A program made the position numbers and the translations under genes. Positions 50,550 through 59,967 of a stretch of 64,000 nt of DNA are shown here, piece by piece (within the stretch, counting starts at the first letter, position 1; every line of letters begins with the position of its first letter). The stretch spans positions 372,001-436,000 of the forward strand of contig NZ_SLWS01000002.1 in NCBI RefSeq assembly GCF_004345645.1, written 5' to 3'. This DNA comes from Actinocrispum wychmicini. GTDB lineage: Bacteria; Actinomycetota; Actinomycetes; Mycobacteriales; Pseudonocardiaceae. The notes under the pieces are model-generated. The model was not told where the DNA came from. It searched no databases and worked only from the letters and a program-made list of their open reading frames with translations.

Positions 50550-51509
50550 ATGACAGGCTCGGCGAGGTCGGACGGCGTGAGCCGACGACGGATCATGTTG
50601 GCTACCACGGCTGCCGCGGCGGCGATGGCCGTCCCGGGGACGGCGACAGCCGATCCTGACCGGCGCGTCCCGTGCGACACGCCGGAGCCGGTCCCGGCTC
50701 AAGTACCGGCCAGCGAAGGGTTTCTGGATGTGCCGGGGGCGCGGCTGTGGTACTGGGACACCGGTGGCAACGGCCCCGCGGTCGTGCTGGTGCACCCGGG
50801 CAGCGGCAGCGCTTTGTCCTGGCCGTACCAGCAGCCGGTCTTCGCCAAGGCCGGCTATCGGGTGATCGCGTACTCGCGGCGCGGGCACTACAACTCCTCG
50901 CCGCCCGCGCCCGGCAACCCGGGTGTCGGCGCCGACGATCTGCAGGCGTTGGTCGACCACCTGCGCCTGCGGCGGTTCCACCTGCTCGGCGCGGCGCTGG
51001 GCGGCTACTTCGCGACGGACTACGCGCTGCTGCACCCGGAACGGCTGCTCAGCCTGGTGATCCTGAGCAGTTTCATGGGTATCTCCGACCCGGAGTACCT
51101 TCGGGTGACCTCGTTGCTGCGACCACCGGGTTTCTCGGACATGCCGCACGACTTCCTCGAACTGAGCCCGTACTACCGCGCCGCCAACGAGACCGGTGCC
51201 CGGCAGTGGCGGGAGATCTCGGACAGGTCACTCGGCGGGCACTCGGTCGACAGCCAACTGGTGTCGCAGCCGATCAGTTGGGCGCGACTGGAAACCCTGT
51301 CGGTCCGCACCCTGCTCATCGGCGGGGACGCGGACCTCTACCTGCCGCCGCCGATCCTGCGGATGATCGTCGGCCACCTACCGGGCTGCAGCACACTGGT
51401 CTACGGCAAGGCCGGCCACTCCGCCAACTGGGAACGTCCTGTCGACTTCAACCGTGACGTGCTGAAGTTTCTGTCCGGCGCCCGGTTCCCCCGTGAGTCC
51501 TGCCGCTGA
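50550..51509 (+). CDS. Tat-exported alpha/beta hydrolase-fold protein lacking the Ser nucleophile
   Basis: A 319-residue protein with a twin-arginine-like signal (SRRRIMLATTAAAAAMAVPG) and a hydrolase fold: VVLVHPGSGSALSW, RVIAYSRRGHYNSS, DADLYLPP and a His in KAGHSANWERP. At the nucleophile elbow the sequence is LLGAALGGYF, so Ala149 stands where Ser is expected. The protein may be a binding protein, use a different chemistry, or be inactive. GGTGGAG lies upstream. It is followed 21 bp later by a frameshifted amidohydrolase, probably in one transcript. Confidence 0.85.
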   Translation: MTGSARSDGVSRRRIMLATTAAAAAMAVPGTATADPDRRVPCDTPEPVPAQVPASEGFLDVPGARLWYWDTGGNGPAVVLVHPGSGSALSWPYQQPVFAKAGYRVIAYSRRGHYNSSPPAPGNPGVGADDLQALVDHLRLRRFHLLGAALGGYFATDYALLHPERLLSLVILSSFMGISDPEYLRVTSLLRPPGFSDMPHDFLELSPYYRAANETGARQWREISDRSLGGHSVDSQLVSQPISWARLETLSVRTLLIGGDADLYLPPPILRMIVGHLPGCSTLVYGKAGHSANWERPVDFNRDVLKFLSGARFPRESCR

Positions 51510-51530
51510 CCGACCCAAGGAGGCTCGACG

Positions 51531-53338
51531 ATGGATCGTCGTCAGTTGCTGCGCGGAGCCGCCGTGGTGGCCGCCGGTACAGCGATCACGGAAGCGTTGC
51601 CTACGGTCGCGAACGCATCGCCGGGCACCGCGGACCTCATCATCCACAATGGACGCGTGCTCATCCTGGACAAGCACTTCCGCACGGCGGAGGCCGTCGC
51701 CATCCGCGGCGGGCGCGTACTCGCCGTGGGCAGCGGCCGGGACATCCGACGCTACCAGGCCCCCAGACAGAACTGCTCGACGCGGGCGGCGGCACGGTGC
51801 TTCCAGGCGTCAACGACTCACACAACCACCTGAACTCGCTTGGGTTGAGCGCCCCGCCGTACAGCGTCAGCGTGGACACCAAGACGATCGCCGAACTGGT
51901 CGCGGTGTTGCGAAAGGCTGCGGCTGAGGCACCCGCGCCGGATTCGTGGATCCGTGGCCGGGGTTGGCAGGAACTCGTCCTGCCGCGGGCACCGGTCGCC
52001 GCCGACATCGACCCGGTTTCCGGAAACCATCCGGTGATCCTCGGTGACTTCTCCGGGCACGCGGTGTCCGTGAACTCCGTCGTGATGCGGATGGCAGGCA
52101 TCACCCGCGACACCGTGCCACCGCCTGGCGGCGTCATCGACAAGGACGCGAACGGCGAACCGACGGGCGTGTTCCGCGAGACCGCCGCGGGCCTGGTGCG
52201 CCGTGTCGTCCCGCCGTACACCCGGGAGGAACGCTCACAAGCCATCGACAGCGGCGTGAAACTCCTGCACACCATGGGAATCACGAGCGTCACCGAACCG
52301 GGCATCGACGTCGACACGTTGGGCATCTACGCGGAGAAGGCGCGTTCCGGCACGTTACCTCTGCGCATCTCCGCACTGTTGGGCGCAGGAACCACGCCAC
52401 AGTCGCTGCGGAACGTCCTGGCCGGATACCAGCCTTTGACTGACGTTGATCCCCGGATCCTGCGTGTCGTCGGGGTCAAGCTCTTCGCCGACGGTATCCC
52501 CCGGTTCCGGACCGCGTGGATGAACAAGCCGTACCTGGACGGATCCAACGGTCGTCTCACCATCGGCGGCGCCACACCGGCCGAGCAGCTTGCCAACCTG
52601 CACGAGATGATCAAGATCGCGACCGACGCCAAGCTTCAAGTCGGCACGCACGCGACCGGCGACGCGACCACCGACGCGACAGTCGCCGGGTACGTCAAAG
52701 CGGTCGGGCACAACTGGCGTAGGGCGGATCTGCGCCACTACGTGATCCACTGCAACTTCCCGTCCGCGCGGACACTGCGGACGATGGCGCGCAACGGGAT
52801 CGGCGCGAACATGAACGCGGAGATCCTGTACCTGCAGGGGCGCGTGCTCGAATCGATCATCGGGCCCGAACTGACGGAGTACCAGTGGCCCTACCGCAGC
52901 GCGCTCAACGCAGGCGTGCAGGTGGCGAGCGGATCGGACGCGCCTGTGGTGGCGTTCCACTGGCTGCGCGGCGTGATGGCGGCCGCGCTGCGAGAAGGCG
53001 GCGACGGCAGCGTCGCCGGCACCGCGGAGCGCATCACCATGCCCGAAGCGCTGGCCACCTACACCCGGACCGCGGCTTGGCAGGACCACGCGGAGAGCTG
53101 GAAGGGCACACTGGAGCCTGGGATGGCGGCTGACGTCTGCATTGTCGACGGCGACGTCCTCACCCAGGACCCACACGACCTCATCCACAGAGGAATCGCC
53201 GCCACGGTGGTTGACGGCAAGGTGGTCTACGAGCGGTCACCCGGTGGCCAGGCCAAAGCCGCCGGCATGGGCCACACCTGCGAAGAGGCCGGCAAGTGCT
53301 GCTGTCAGCTGGCTGAGGAGATCCGGGCCGGACAATGA
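51531..53338 (+). pseudogene. Frameshifted Tat-exported amidohydrolase
   Basis: The 5' part (from 51531) encodes a twin-arginine-like signal (MDRRQLLRGAAVVAAGTAIT) and the first strands of an amidohydrolase (DLIIHNGRVLILDKHF). The frame is lost at a run of five C (51760-51764). If a sixth C were present, it would read on into TELLDAGGGTVLPGVNDSHN with the metal-binding HxH and continue to 53338. Later motifs include KLFADGIPRF, THATGDA and GSDAPVVAFHW. It is thus an about 600-residue secreted amidohydrolase broken by one base, either a real mutation or a sequencing error in the homopolymer. Confidence 0.85.
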
Positions 53339-53339
53339 G

Positions 53340-55214
53340 CTATCGCTCCAGCAGGCGCCAACGGAAGGTGTAGGCGTCGAGGGCCAACGCGAGTTCGCCG
53401 ATGCCGGCCTGGTGGGTTCCCGGGTCGACCACGACGACCGGCTCGTCTCCGTCCACCACGACCGTGGCGGTCACTCCCGCGAGGTCCAGCGACGCGATCT
53501 CGTGTTCGGCCGCACGCCGTAAAGCGTCCTGGCGCAGAGCTGGTTTGTACTGCTTGCCGACTGCGGTCAACGGGATCTCTTTGACGACATAGACGTCCTT
53601 CGGTACCGCGGCGCGCTCGGGGACGTGCTCGGCCGCCCACGTGAGCAGTTCTTCCGGCGACGTCTCGGTGTGCAGGGTCACGTACACGACGGGGACTTCG
53701 CCGGCGTGGCGGTCTGGCCGGCCGACGGCTGCCGCGCTGGACACCGCTGGGTGGGTGAGCAGCGCGTCCTCGATTCCGGCCGGGTCGATGTTGTGCCCGC
53801 CGCGGATGATCAGGTCCTTTGCTCGGCCGGTCAGTCGCACGAACCCGGCTGTGTCGACGCTGCCCAGGTCGCCGGTGTCCAGCCAGCCGTCGACCACTTT
53901 TCCGGCGGGGTCCGGGATCCGGCCGGCCGCGGTCTGGCGCAGGTAGCCGGGGAAGACGTTGGGTCCGCTGACCACCAGCACGCCGGGCTCGCCGGCGGGG
54001 AGGTCGGTCCAGCCGTTGTCGTCCATCCGCACGGCTTTTATTTGCTGGTACGGCATTCGCTGGCCGACTGTGCCGGGGCGGGGTGCGCCAGGGAACGACC
54101 GCACGGAGGCGCAGGTGGCCTCGGTGAGGCCGTAGCCCTCGCACAGCTCGACTCCGGTGTGGTCGCGGAACTGCGTACGCACGGAATCGGGCAGGGGCGC
54201 CGCGCCGACGATCGGCAGGGTGAGGGTGGAGATGTCGGCGTCGACAGGGATGTGCACGAGCACGGCGTACACAGTGGGCACCGCTGACATCGCGCCGATC
54301 CGGTAGCGCTCGACGATCCGCCAGAACGCCGGGTACAGCGCGGGATCCCGGTAGCCGAGCGGCCCGGCCCACACCACCTGCTGGCCCTTGAACAGCGGTG
54401 CGAGCCCGGTGACGAACAACGCGTTGGCGTGGAACAACGGCAATGCGCCCAGCAGCACGATGTCCTCGTCGCCGCTGCACGCGGCGAGCGTCCACGCCAT
54501 GGTGACCTCGTTGGCGTGGGTGTGCACCGCGATCTTCGGGGTGCCGGTGCTGCCGCCGGTGTGGAAGTAGCCGGCGATGTCGGTCGCTACGGGCGGATCT
54601 GCCAGCAGCGTGCTCGGCTCGGCTATGGCGGCGAGGTCTTCGAGCCAGGCGGCGTTCCCGGGCAGGGCGGGTCTGCCAGGAGCGGCACCGTCGGGACGGA
54701 CCGCGAGGACAGCGGCCAGGCCAAGGTCGCTCGCCAGCCCGAGCGCGGTGTCCCAGAGATCGGGGTCCAACTCGGGGCCGGCGGCGATCAGGACCTTGGC
54801 GCCGGACGCCTGCAGCAGCGAGCGGATCTGCGACGCGGCGAGCCCGGGGTTCACTGGCGCGGCGACGCCGACGGCCTCGGCCGCCAACGTCGCCGCGAGC
54901 ACCTCCCCCGTGTTCGGCGACAGCAGCGCCACCGCGTCGAGCCGCCCGACGCCGAGCGTGCTCAGCGCGTTGCCGATCCGGTGGACGCGGGTGAGCAGTT
55001 CGGCGAACGTCCAGGTCACCGGCTCCGCCCAGCGCGCCGCGGACGGCAGCAGCGTCACCGCCGGACGGCTGGGAAAGCGGGCTCCGGCTTGCTGGAGCAG
55101 GGCGTAGGTGCTCTCCGGCAGGTCGCGCTCGGACAGGGGGACGGCCTCGATCGCGGCGAGGTCGTCCGGCCCGTCGTAGCGCGGCCAGGCCGTGGATGGG
55201 CTGGTCGCGGTCAT
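53340..55214 (-). CDS. Acyl-CoA synthetase (fatty-acid-CoA ligase family)
   Basis: A 624-residue adenylate-forming enzyme starting at ATG 55212-55214 (MTATSPST). The phosphate loop is FHTGGSTGTPK, the adenine motif EGYGLTEATCA, the ribose Asp is in GWLDTGDLGSVD, and the catalytic Lys is in VGKQYKPAL; RAKDLIIRGGHNI is the hinge motif. It should activate a fatty or other acid to its CoA ester. It starts 5 bp after the secreted lipase stop, suggesting that lipase-released fatty acids are imported and activated. Confidence 0.92.
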   Translation of the reverse strand: MTATSPSTAWPRYDGPDDLAAIEAVPLSERDLPESTYALLQQAGARFPSRPAVTLLPSAARWAEPVTWTFAELLTRVHRIGNALSTLGVGRLDAVALLSPNTGEVLAATLAAEAVGVAAPVNPGLAASQIRSLLQASGAKVLIAAGPELDPDLWDTALGLASDLGLAAVLAVRPDGAAPGRPALPGNAAWLEDLAAIAEPSTLLADPPVATDIAGYFHTGGSTGTPKIAVHTHANEVTMAWTLAACSGDEDIVLLGALPLFHANALFVTGLAPLFKGQQVVWAGPLGYRDPALYPAFWRIVERYRIGAMSAVPTVYAVLVHIPVDADISTLTLPIVGAAPLPDSVRTQFRDHTGVELCEGYGLTEATCASVRSFPGAPRPGTVGQRMPYQQIKAVRMDDNGWTDLPAGEPGVLVVSGPNVFPGYLRQTAAGRIPDPAGKVVDGWLDTGDLGSVDTAGFVRLTGRAKDLIIRGGHNIDPAGIEDALLTHPAVSSAAAVGRPDRHAGEVPVVYVTLHTETSPEELLTWAAEHVPERAAVPKDVYVVKEIPLTAVGKQYKPALRQDALRRAAEHEIASLDLAGVTATVVVDGDEPVVVVDPGTHQAGIGELALALDAYTFRWRLLER

Positions 55215-55219
55215 CGGGT

Positions 55220-56101
55220 TCAGCCGGGGGAGCCGACGGCGCAGATGGCGATCGGGGTCGCGTGCGCCGGGTCGAGCGCGTTGCGGACCAGGTGCCAGAC
55301 ATTGAGGTCGTACGCCTCGCCGATGTGGCCGACCGGGTCGAACGGGCAGGAGTCCTGGACGTAACGGTTGTGCACGCCAGGTTCGCGCACGAACGAGGTC
55401 TCCGTCGGGGTCACCAGCTCGTCGTAGCGCGACGTGATGATCGTGTAGTCGATTCCCGGCTGCGCGACCGGCCCGGTGTTCAGGGCGATGACCGCGGCGC
55501 CGCCGTCGAGTTCGTCGGCGAAGATCGGCAGGCCGATCGTCTTGACGATGGTGTCCCAGGTGCCCTTGCCGAGCAGCGTGTACGCCAGCGTGAGCAGGCC
55601 GGACGCGTTGGCGCCGTGGGTGGGTGGCGCGATCGCCACGACATGGGCGATCTCGGACTGGATGCCCTGCATCTTGGCCAGGTAGAGGGACTGCAGGCCG
55701 CCTTCGGAGTGCCCGACGACGTCGACCTTGGCCGCGCCGGTCGCGCCACGGACGCGCTCGACGAAGTTCTTGATCTCCACCGACGACTCGGCCACCGGCT
55801 TCAGGCCGCCGACGAACGGGAACCCTGGGTAGGCGCCGTACGTCAGAGAGAACGTGCAGTAGCCGCGGGCGGCGAGGTCGGCCTGGAGGAAGTTGAGGTC
55901 CTCGTAGTAGGTGGCGAAGGTGCCGTGCAGCAGCACGACCGGGTTCGGGTGGGCCGCGCCCGGCCGGCAGGAGAAGTCGTTGTTGCCGCCGGCGGTCGCG
56001 GCCTGGGCAGGGACGGCCGTGCCCACGCCGAGCGTGAGCGCCAGCAGTGTGCCGGCGATGCCCGCCCATCGTTTCGCCCGGCGGACCTTCGTTCGCGCCA
56101 T
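55220..56101 (-). CDS. Secreted triacylglycerol lipase (lipase_2-like)
   Basis: A 293-residue lipase. I chose ATG 56099-56101 because a Sec signal peptide follows (WAGIAGTLLALTLGVGTAVP, cleaved near AQA). The fold shows NPVVLLHGTFATYYEDLNFL, the nucleophile elbow VVGHSEGGLQSL, a late Asp in SRYDELVTPT and a His in VGHIGEAYDL. Cys residues near both ends may pair. It resembles secreted lipases of other actinomycetes. It is followed closely by the CoA ligase. Confidence 0.9.
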   Translation of the reverse strand: MARTKVRRAKRWAGIAGTLLALTLGVGTAVPAQAATAGGNNDFSCRPGAAHPNPVVLLHGTFATYYEDLNFLQADLAARGYCTFSLTYGAYPGFPFVGGLKPVAESSVEIKNFVERVRGATGAAKVDVVGHSEGGLQSLYLAKMQGIQSEIAHVVAIAPPTHGANASGLLTLAYTLLGKGTWDTIVKTIGLPIFADELDGGAAVIALNTGPVAQPGIDYTIITSRYDELVTPTETSFVREPGVHNRYVQDSCPFDPVGHIGEAYDLNVWHLVRNALDPAHATPIAICAVGSPG

Positions 56102-56233
56102 TGCGACTCCCTTTCGTGATCGGTCGACTCGATCTGGTCTGCATGCACAGCATGCTCCGGTCGGCCAACGCTGTCTGCTAGCACAACGCGCAGAAACTTG
56201 CCGCGGAGGTTTGTGCACAGTGACAATGTCGGC

Positions 56234-57370
56234 ATGAACAACGTCGACGCGTTGCTGCCCCGGATCGACGAGATCGCGACCGCGATGATCGCTCGATGCG
56301 CGGTCGAGATCCCGGCCTACCGGCTGCTGCCGGCGAGCGTGCTTGAGGGCGATCTGGTGGCCAACGCCAAGGGCGTCTTCGAGTTGTTCCTGACCACGGT
56401 CGCCGAGGGACGGCCACCGACCGAGCAGGAGTTGGCGCCCCCGATCGCCTGGGGTGCCGAACGGGCCCGCGACGGCCTACCGCTCGAAGCCGTGCTCCAG
56501 ACCTACCCGACGGGCGCCGGCGTGGCCTGGGCGATGGCCGCCGAGGGGGATGTCGACCTTGAGGTGCTCGGTACCCGGATGATCGGCTTCCTGGGTGCGG
56601 TGATCCCCCGGGTCGCGGCCGCGTACCTGCGCGAACGTGACGACCTGGACTGGGAGCAGCGCGAGGACCGCCAGAACCTGGCCGCCGGTCTGCTGGCCGG
56701 CCGCCCGGCACGGCGCGCCGCCAGCCGGAAGCTCGCCGACAGCTACGACGTCGTCGTGTTCCATCTGCCCGCGCTGCCCGCGGACAGCGGTCCCCGGGCC
56801 GCGACGAACCTGTTCCGCCAGATCCGGTCCGATATGGACAGTCAGCCGGACGTGCTGGTGACGTTCAAGGACGACGGCGGCATCGTGCTCGTCCCGACCG
56901 GTGGTGCCGACCGGCTGATGTCCCGGATCGACGCGGTGACCGGCCATCGGTGTGTCGCCGCGGCCGCCACCGCGGCCACCCACGCCGACATTCCGGCGGC
57001 GCACAACGAAGCCGCGGAAGTCCTTGCCCTGGCCGAGAACCTGAGCCGCCCGCCGGGTCTCTACCGGCTCGCCGACCTCGCCATCGAGTACCAGATAGCC
57101 CAGCCGGGACCGGCCCGCGAACTCCTCGCCCGCGTGCTGGCGCCACTGGCCGGGCACCCGCACCTGATCGACACCCTGCGCGGGTTCGTCCTGTCCGGCT
57201 ACCACCGTGGCGACGCCGCGGCCGCGTTGAACATCCACCGCAACACGCTGACCTACCGCCTCGGCCGCATCCAGATCCTCACCGGCCACGACGCCACCCA
57301 GCCCGCCGACGCCCGCCACCTCGCCGCCGCGATCACGGCCTACGACATCATCCGCCACGCCAGCCGGTAG
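56234..57370 (+). CDS. PucR/CdaR-type transcriptional regulator
   Basis: A 378-residue regulator with the C-terminal PucR helix-turn-helix: LIDTLRGFVLSGYHRGDAAA, then LNIHRNTLTYRLGRIQILTG. The N-terminal part is a sensor-like domain (RLLPASVLEGDL, APPIAWGAERARDGLPLEAV), and the middle resembles the GGDEF-like region of CdaR proteins. It starts at ATG 56234 with no strong ribosome binding site. It is divergent from the lipase-CoA ligase pair and lies upstream of a permease, so it may regulate either. Confidence 0.85.
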   Translation: MNNVDALLPRIDEIATAMIARCAVEIPAYRLLPASVLEGDLVANAKGVFELFLTTVAEGRPPTEQELAPPIAWGAERARDGLPLEAVLQTYPTGAGVAWAMAAEGDVDLEVLGTRMIGFLGAVIPRVAAAYLRERDDLDWEQREDRQNLAAGLLAGRPARRAASRKLADSYDVVVFHLPALPADSGPRAATNLFRQIRSDMDSQPDVLVTFKDDGGIVLVPTGGADRLMSRIDAVTGHRCVAAAATAATHADIPAAHNEAAEVLALAENLSRPPGLYRLADLAIEYQIAQPGPARELLARVLAPLAGHPHLIDTLRGFVLSGYHRGDAAAALNIHRNTLTYRLGRIQILTGHDATQPADARHLAAAITAYDIIRHASR

Positions 57371-57500
57371 CCGGCACCTGCCTTTGCATTGCGAGCACAG
57401 CCCTTGACCGTGGCAGCACAGCCGGCGCCGGCGCTATCAGGATCCCCACCGGACAAGCGATCGTGTCAGGTCAATACCGCGCGGCGCGAGGAGAACGACC

Positions 57501-58931
57501 ATGGAAACCGGGTCCGCAGGGCGACTTCGACGCGACGCACTTGGCACAGCCGGAGTGGTGTTCCTGGTCCTCGCCGCGGTGGCACCACTCACCGGCATCA
57601 TCGTCATCGCCGCGCTCGGCATCGCGGTGGGCAACGGTGGCGGCATGCCCGGCGCGTTCGCCATCGCCGCGCTGATCCTGCTTCTGTTCGGGACCGGATA
57701 CGCGCAGATGAGCAAGGACGTCGTCGGCGCCGGCGGGTTCTACGTGTACGTCACCAAGGCGCTCGGCCGCCCGCCAGGCCTGGTCGCGGCGTTCGTCGCG
57801 CTCGTCGGTTACAACTGCTTCGTCGCTGGCGCCGTCGGCACCAGCGGGTTCTTCACCGCCAGCGTCGTCCAGCAGGTCTTCGGGCTCGACACACCGTGGC
57901 CATTGTGGAGCGCGGTGTCGGTGGTCGCCGTGTTCCTGTTGGGCCGCCGCGGTGTCGATGTCAGCGCGAAGGTGCTCGGCACGTCGCTCGTCCTTGAGGT
58001 GTCGATCCTGCTGGTCCTCGACGTCGCGGTGCTGGTGCGCCACGGATACGACTTCACGGCGTTCGCGCCCGGCGTCGTGTTCTCCGGCTCGGTCGGCCTC
58101 GCGTTCCTCTTCGCGTTCAACGCGTTCGTCGGGTTCGAGGCGACAGGACTGTTCAGTGAGGAGGCCCGGGACCCGCGCCGCACCATCCCCCGAGCCACCT
58201 ACATCGCCATCACCGCGATAGGCGTGTTCGCCGCGGTCACCACACTGGCCATCGTCACCGCCCTCGGGGTCGCCCAGGCCGGCCAAGCCGGCCAGGACCA
58301 CCTGTCAACCGGCGACCTGGTGTTCTCGATCAGCAAGGACTACCTGGGCTCGACCCTCACCGACGTGATGATGCTGCTCCTGGTGGTCAGCCTCTTCGCG
58401 GCGCTGCTCGCACTGCACAACTCGGCCACCCGCTACCTCTTCGCGCTGGGCCGTGCCCGTGTGCTGCCGGCCGCGCTGGGCCGCACCAACGCCAAGAACG
58501 GCGCGCCCTACATCGCGAGCGCCGTACAGATCGCGTTCGCGACCATCGTCGCCGGGATCTTCGCGGTGACCGGCCTCGACCCGCTCGCCGACCTCACGGC
58601 CAGCATGACCGGCATCGGCACGCTCGGCATCATCGTGCTGCAGGCCATGGCCGGGGTCGCCGTCGTCGTGTACTTCCGCCGTCGCCGCGACCCACGCGTC
58701 TGGACCACGGCCGTCGCCCCGGGACTGGGCGGGCTCGGCCTGATCGGCGTGACCGTGCTCGCGGTCGTCAACTTCCCCACGCTCGCCGGTTCCGAGGCTC
58801 CGGTCATCGCGCTGCTGCCGTGGCTGCTGGTGATCGCGGCCGTGGTCGGGCTCGGCATGGCCCTACGCCTGCGCCGCAGCCGGCCAGAGATCTACGCGGG
58901 GCTGACCGACATCGCCGTTGACGCGCCATAG
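57501..58931 (+). CDS. APC superfamily amino acid permease
   Basis: A 476-residue transporter with about 12 spans. Motifs are GTAGVVFLVLAAVAPLTGII in span 1, VGAGGFYVYVTKALGRPPGL, AFNAFVGFEATGLFSEEARD and LALHNSATRYLFALGRARVL. It is related to the permease at 38755-40206 but clearly distinct. It should import amino acids or amines. Its start is 130 bp after the PucR gene on the same strand. Confidence 0.9.
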   Translation: METGSAGRLRRDALGTAGVVFLVLAAVAPLTGIIVIAALGIAVGNGGGMPGAFAIAALILLLFGTGYAQMSKDVVGAGGFYVYVTKALGRPPGLVAAFVALVGYNCFVAGAVGTSGFFTASVVQQVFGLDTPWPLWSAVSVVAVFLLGRRGVDVSAKVLGTSLVLEVSILLVLDVAVLVRHGYDFTAFAPGVVFSGSVGLAFLFAFNAFVGFEATGLFSEEARDPRRTIPRATYIAITAIGVFAAVTTLAIVTALGVAQAGQAGQDHLSTGDLVFSISKDYLGSTLTDVMMLLLVVSLFAALLALHNSATRYLFALGRARVLPAALGRTNAKNGAPYIASAVQIAFATIVAGIFAVTGLDPLADLTASMTGIGTLGIIVLQAMAGVAVVVYFRRRRDPRVWTTAVAPGLGGLGLIGVTVLAVVNFPTLAGSEAPVIALLPWLLVIAAVVGLGMALRLRRSRPEIYAGLTDIAVDAP

Positions 58932-58933
58932 CG

Positions 58934-59284
58934 TCAGTTGCAGGCCCGTTCCTTGGCCGCGTCGACGATGGCTCGCAGCCAAGTGTCCTCACAGGACATT
59001 CCGTCGGCGACCGTGTGCTCGATGCGGCTCCAGATGTCCACGGCGGTCCACTCGATGAAACGGCGGTGGGCGGTGGGGGCGCTGACGCCGAACCAGCGTG
59101 GGAGTTGGCGCCAGCCGCAGCCGCTGCCCAGCACGTAGACCACGGCCGTGAACACGGCTCGGTCGTCGGTACGTGCCCGGCCGCCACCTTGCGGCCGGGC
59201 ACGGGTGGACGGCAGCATCGGGCCGACACGCGCCCACAACTGGTCCGGCACGAGCCGTTCGAAAAGCAGCACGTGGCCGTTCAT
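58934..59284 (-). CDS. Stand-alone IS5-type transposase N-terminal domain
   Basis: A 116-residue ORF matches only the N-terminal (DUF4096-type) part of IS5-family transposases: LVPDQLWARVGPMLP, RPQGGGRARTDDRAVFTAVV, a GCGWRQLPRWFGVSAPTAHR segment and RFIEWTAVDIW. It ends soon after the AIVDAA position, so the DDE catalytic domain is missing. Its ATG overlaps the stop of the CPBP gene (ATGA), making it the last gene of a tightly coupled operon. No flanking inverted repeats were seen. It is either a degenerate insertion or a captured DNA-binding domain. Confidence 0.8.
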   Translation of the reverse strand: MNGHVLLFERLVPDQLWARVGPMLPSTRARPQGGGRARTDDRAVFTAVVYVLGSGCGWRQLPRWFGVSAPTAHRRFIEWTAVDIWSRIEHTVADGMSCEDTWLRAIVDAAKERACN

Positions 59285-59967
59285 GACCACACGACCCAGG
59301 CCACGAGCAGCAGGTTGGCGGTGCCCTGGGCGATCGCGCTGGCCAGCACCGACCCGGTCAGCGCGCGGCAGAAGCCGAGCGCGAGCCCCATGCAGAACAC
59401 CGACGGCAGGACACCGAGGATCACCCCGCCGTTGGGTGGGTTCAGCCCGTAGTTGCCCAGGTGCACCAACGCCCAGCCGGCGGACGTGAGCACCACGGCC
59501 GGGACGACGCCCCAATTCCGCCGCACAGTGGTGAACAGAACGCCGCGATAGCAGATCTCCTCGATCAGGGGGACGAACAGGCCCATCGCGAGCACCATGA
59601 CGACGCCGGCCAGCGCGGTCGCTCCGCCGACCAGGTCGTGGAACAGCCTGGGGATTCCGGTGGTCCAGTTGGCCGCGCCCGAACCGAACGCGGCCCAGTT
59701 GCACGCGACCACGTCCGCGTACACGACGACCACCACGCCGACGCCGAGCACGAGGCGCCAGCCACCGGTCCGGCGTAGCCCGATCTCCTGCCATGCGTCC
59801 CGCGGCACTGCGGCGAGAACGCATGGCGTCAATGCTATGGACAGCACGGAAAAGGGGATCTCGAACGCGCCCGCGATCCGTACCGCCGCGAGGATGGCGT
59901 ACCCGACCAACGCGGTCGCGAGCGGTGCCATCTCATGACGCGTACGGACCCAGCGCAACACCGTCAT
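59281..59967 (-). CDS. CPBP-type intramembrane metalloprotease-like protein
   Basis: A 228-residue membrane protein. I chose ATG 59965-59967 since it overlaps the MMPL stop as ATGA; a GTG ten codons upstream is possible. It has about seven hydrophobic segments and the CPBP motifs LIEEICYRGVLF and GWALVHLGNYG. The third motif, normally HxxxN, reads AIAQGTAN without the His, so protease activity is doubtful. Relatives act in bacteriocin self-immunity or protein prenyl processing. Here it is coupled to an MMPL exporter. Confidence 0.85.
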   Translation of the reverse strand: MTVLRWVRTRHEMAPLATALVGYAILAAVRIAGAFEIPFSVLSIALTPCVLAAVPRDAWQEIGLRRTGGWRLVLGVGVVVVVYADVVACNWAAFGSGAANWTTGIPRLFHDLVGGATALAGVVMVLAMGLFVPLIEEICYRGVLFTTVRRNWGVVPAVVLTSAGWALVHLGNYGLNPPNGGVILGVLPSVFCMGLALGFCRALTGSVLASAIAQGTANLLLVAWVVWS

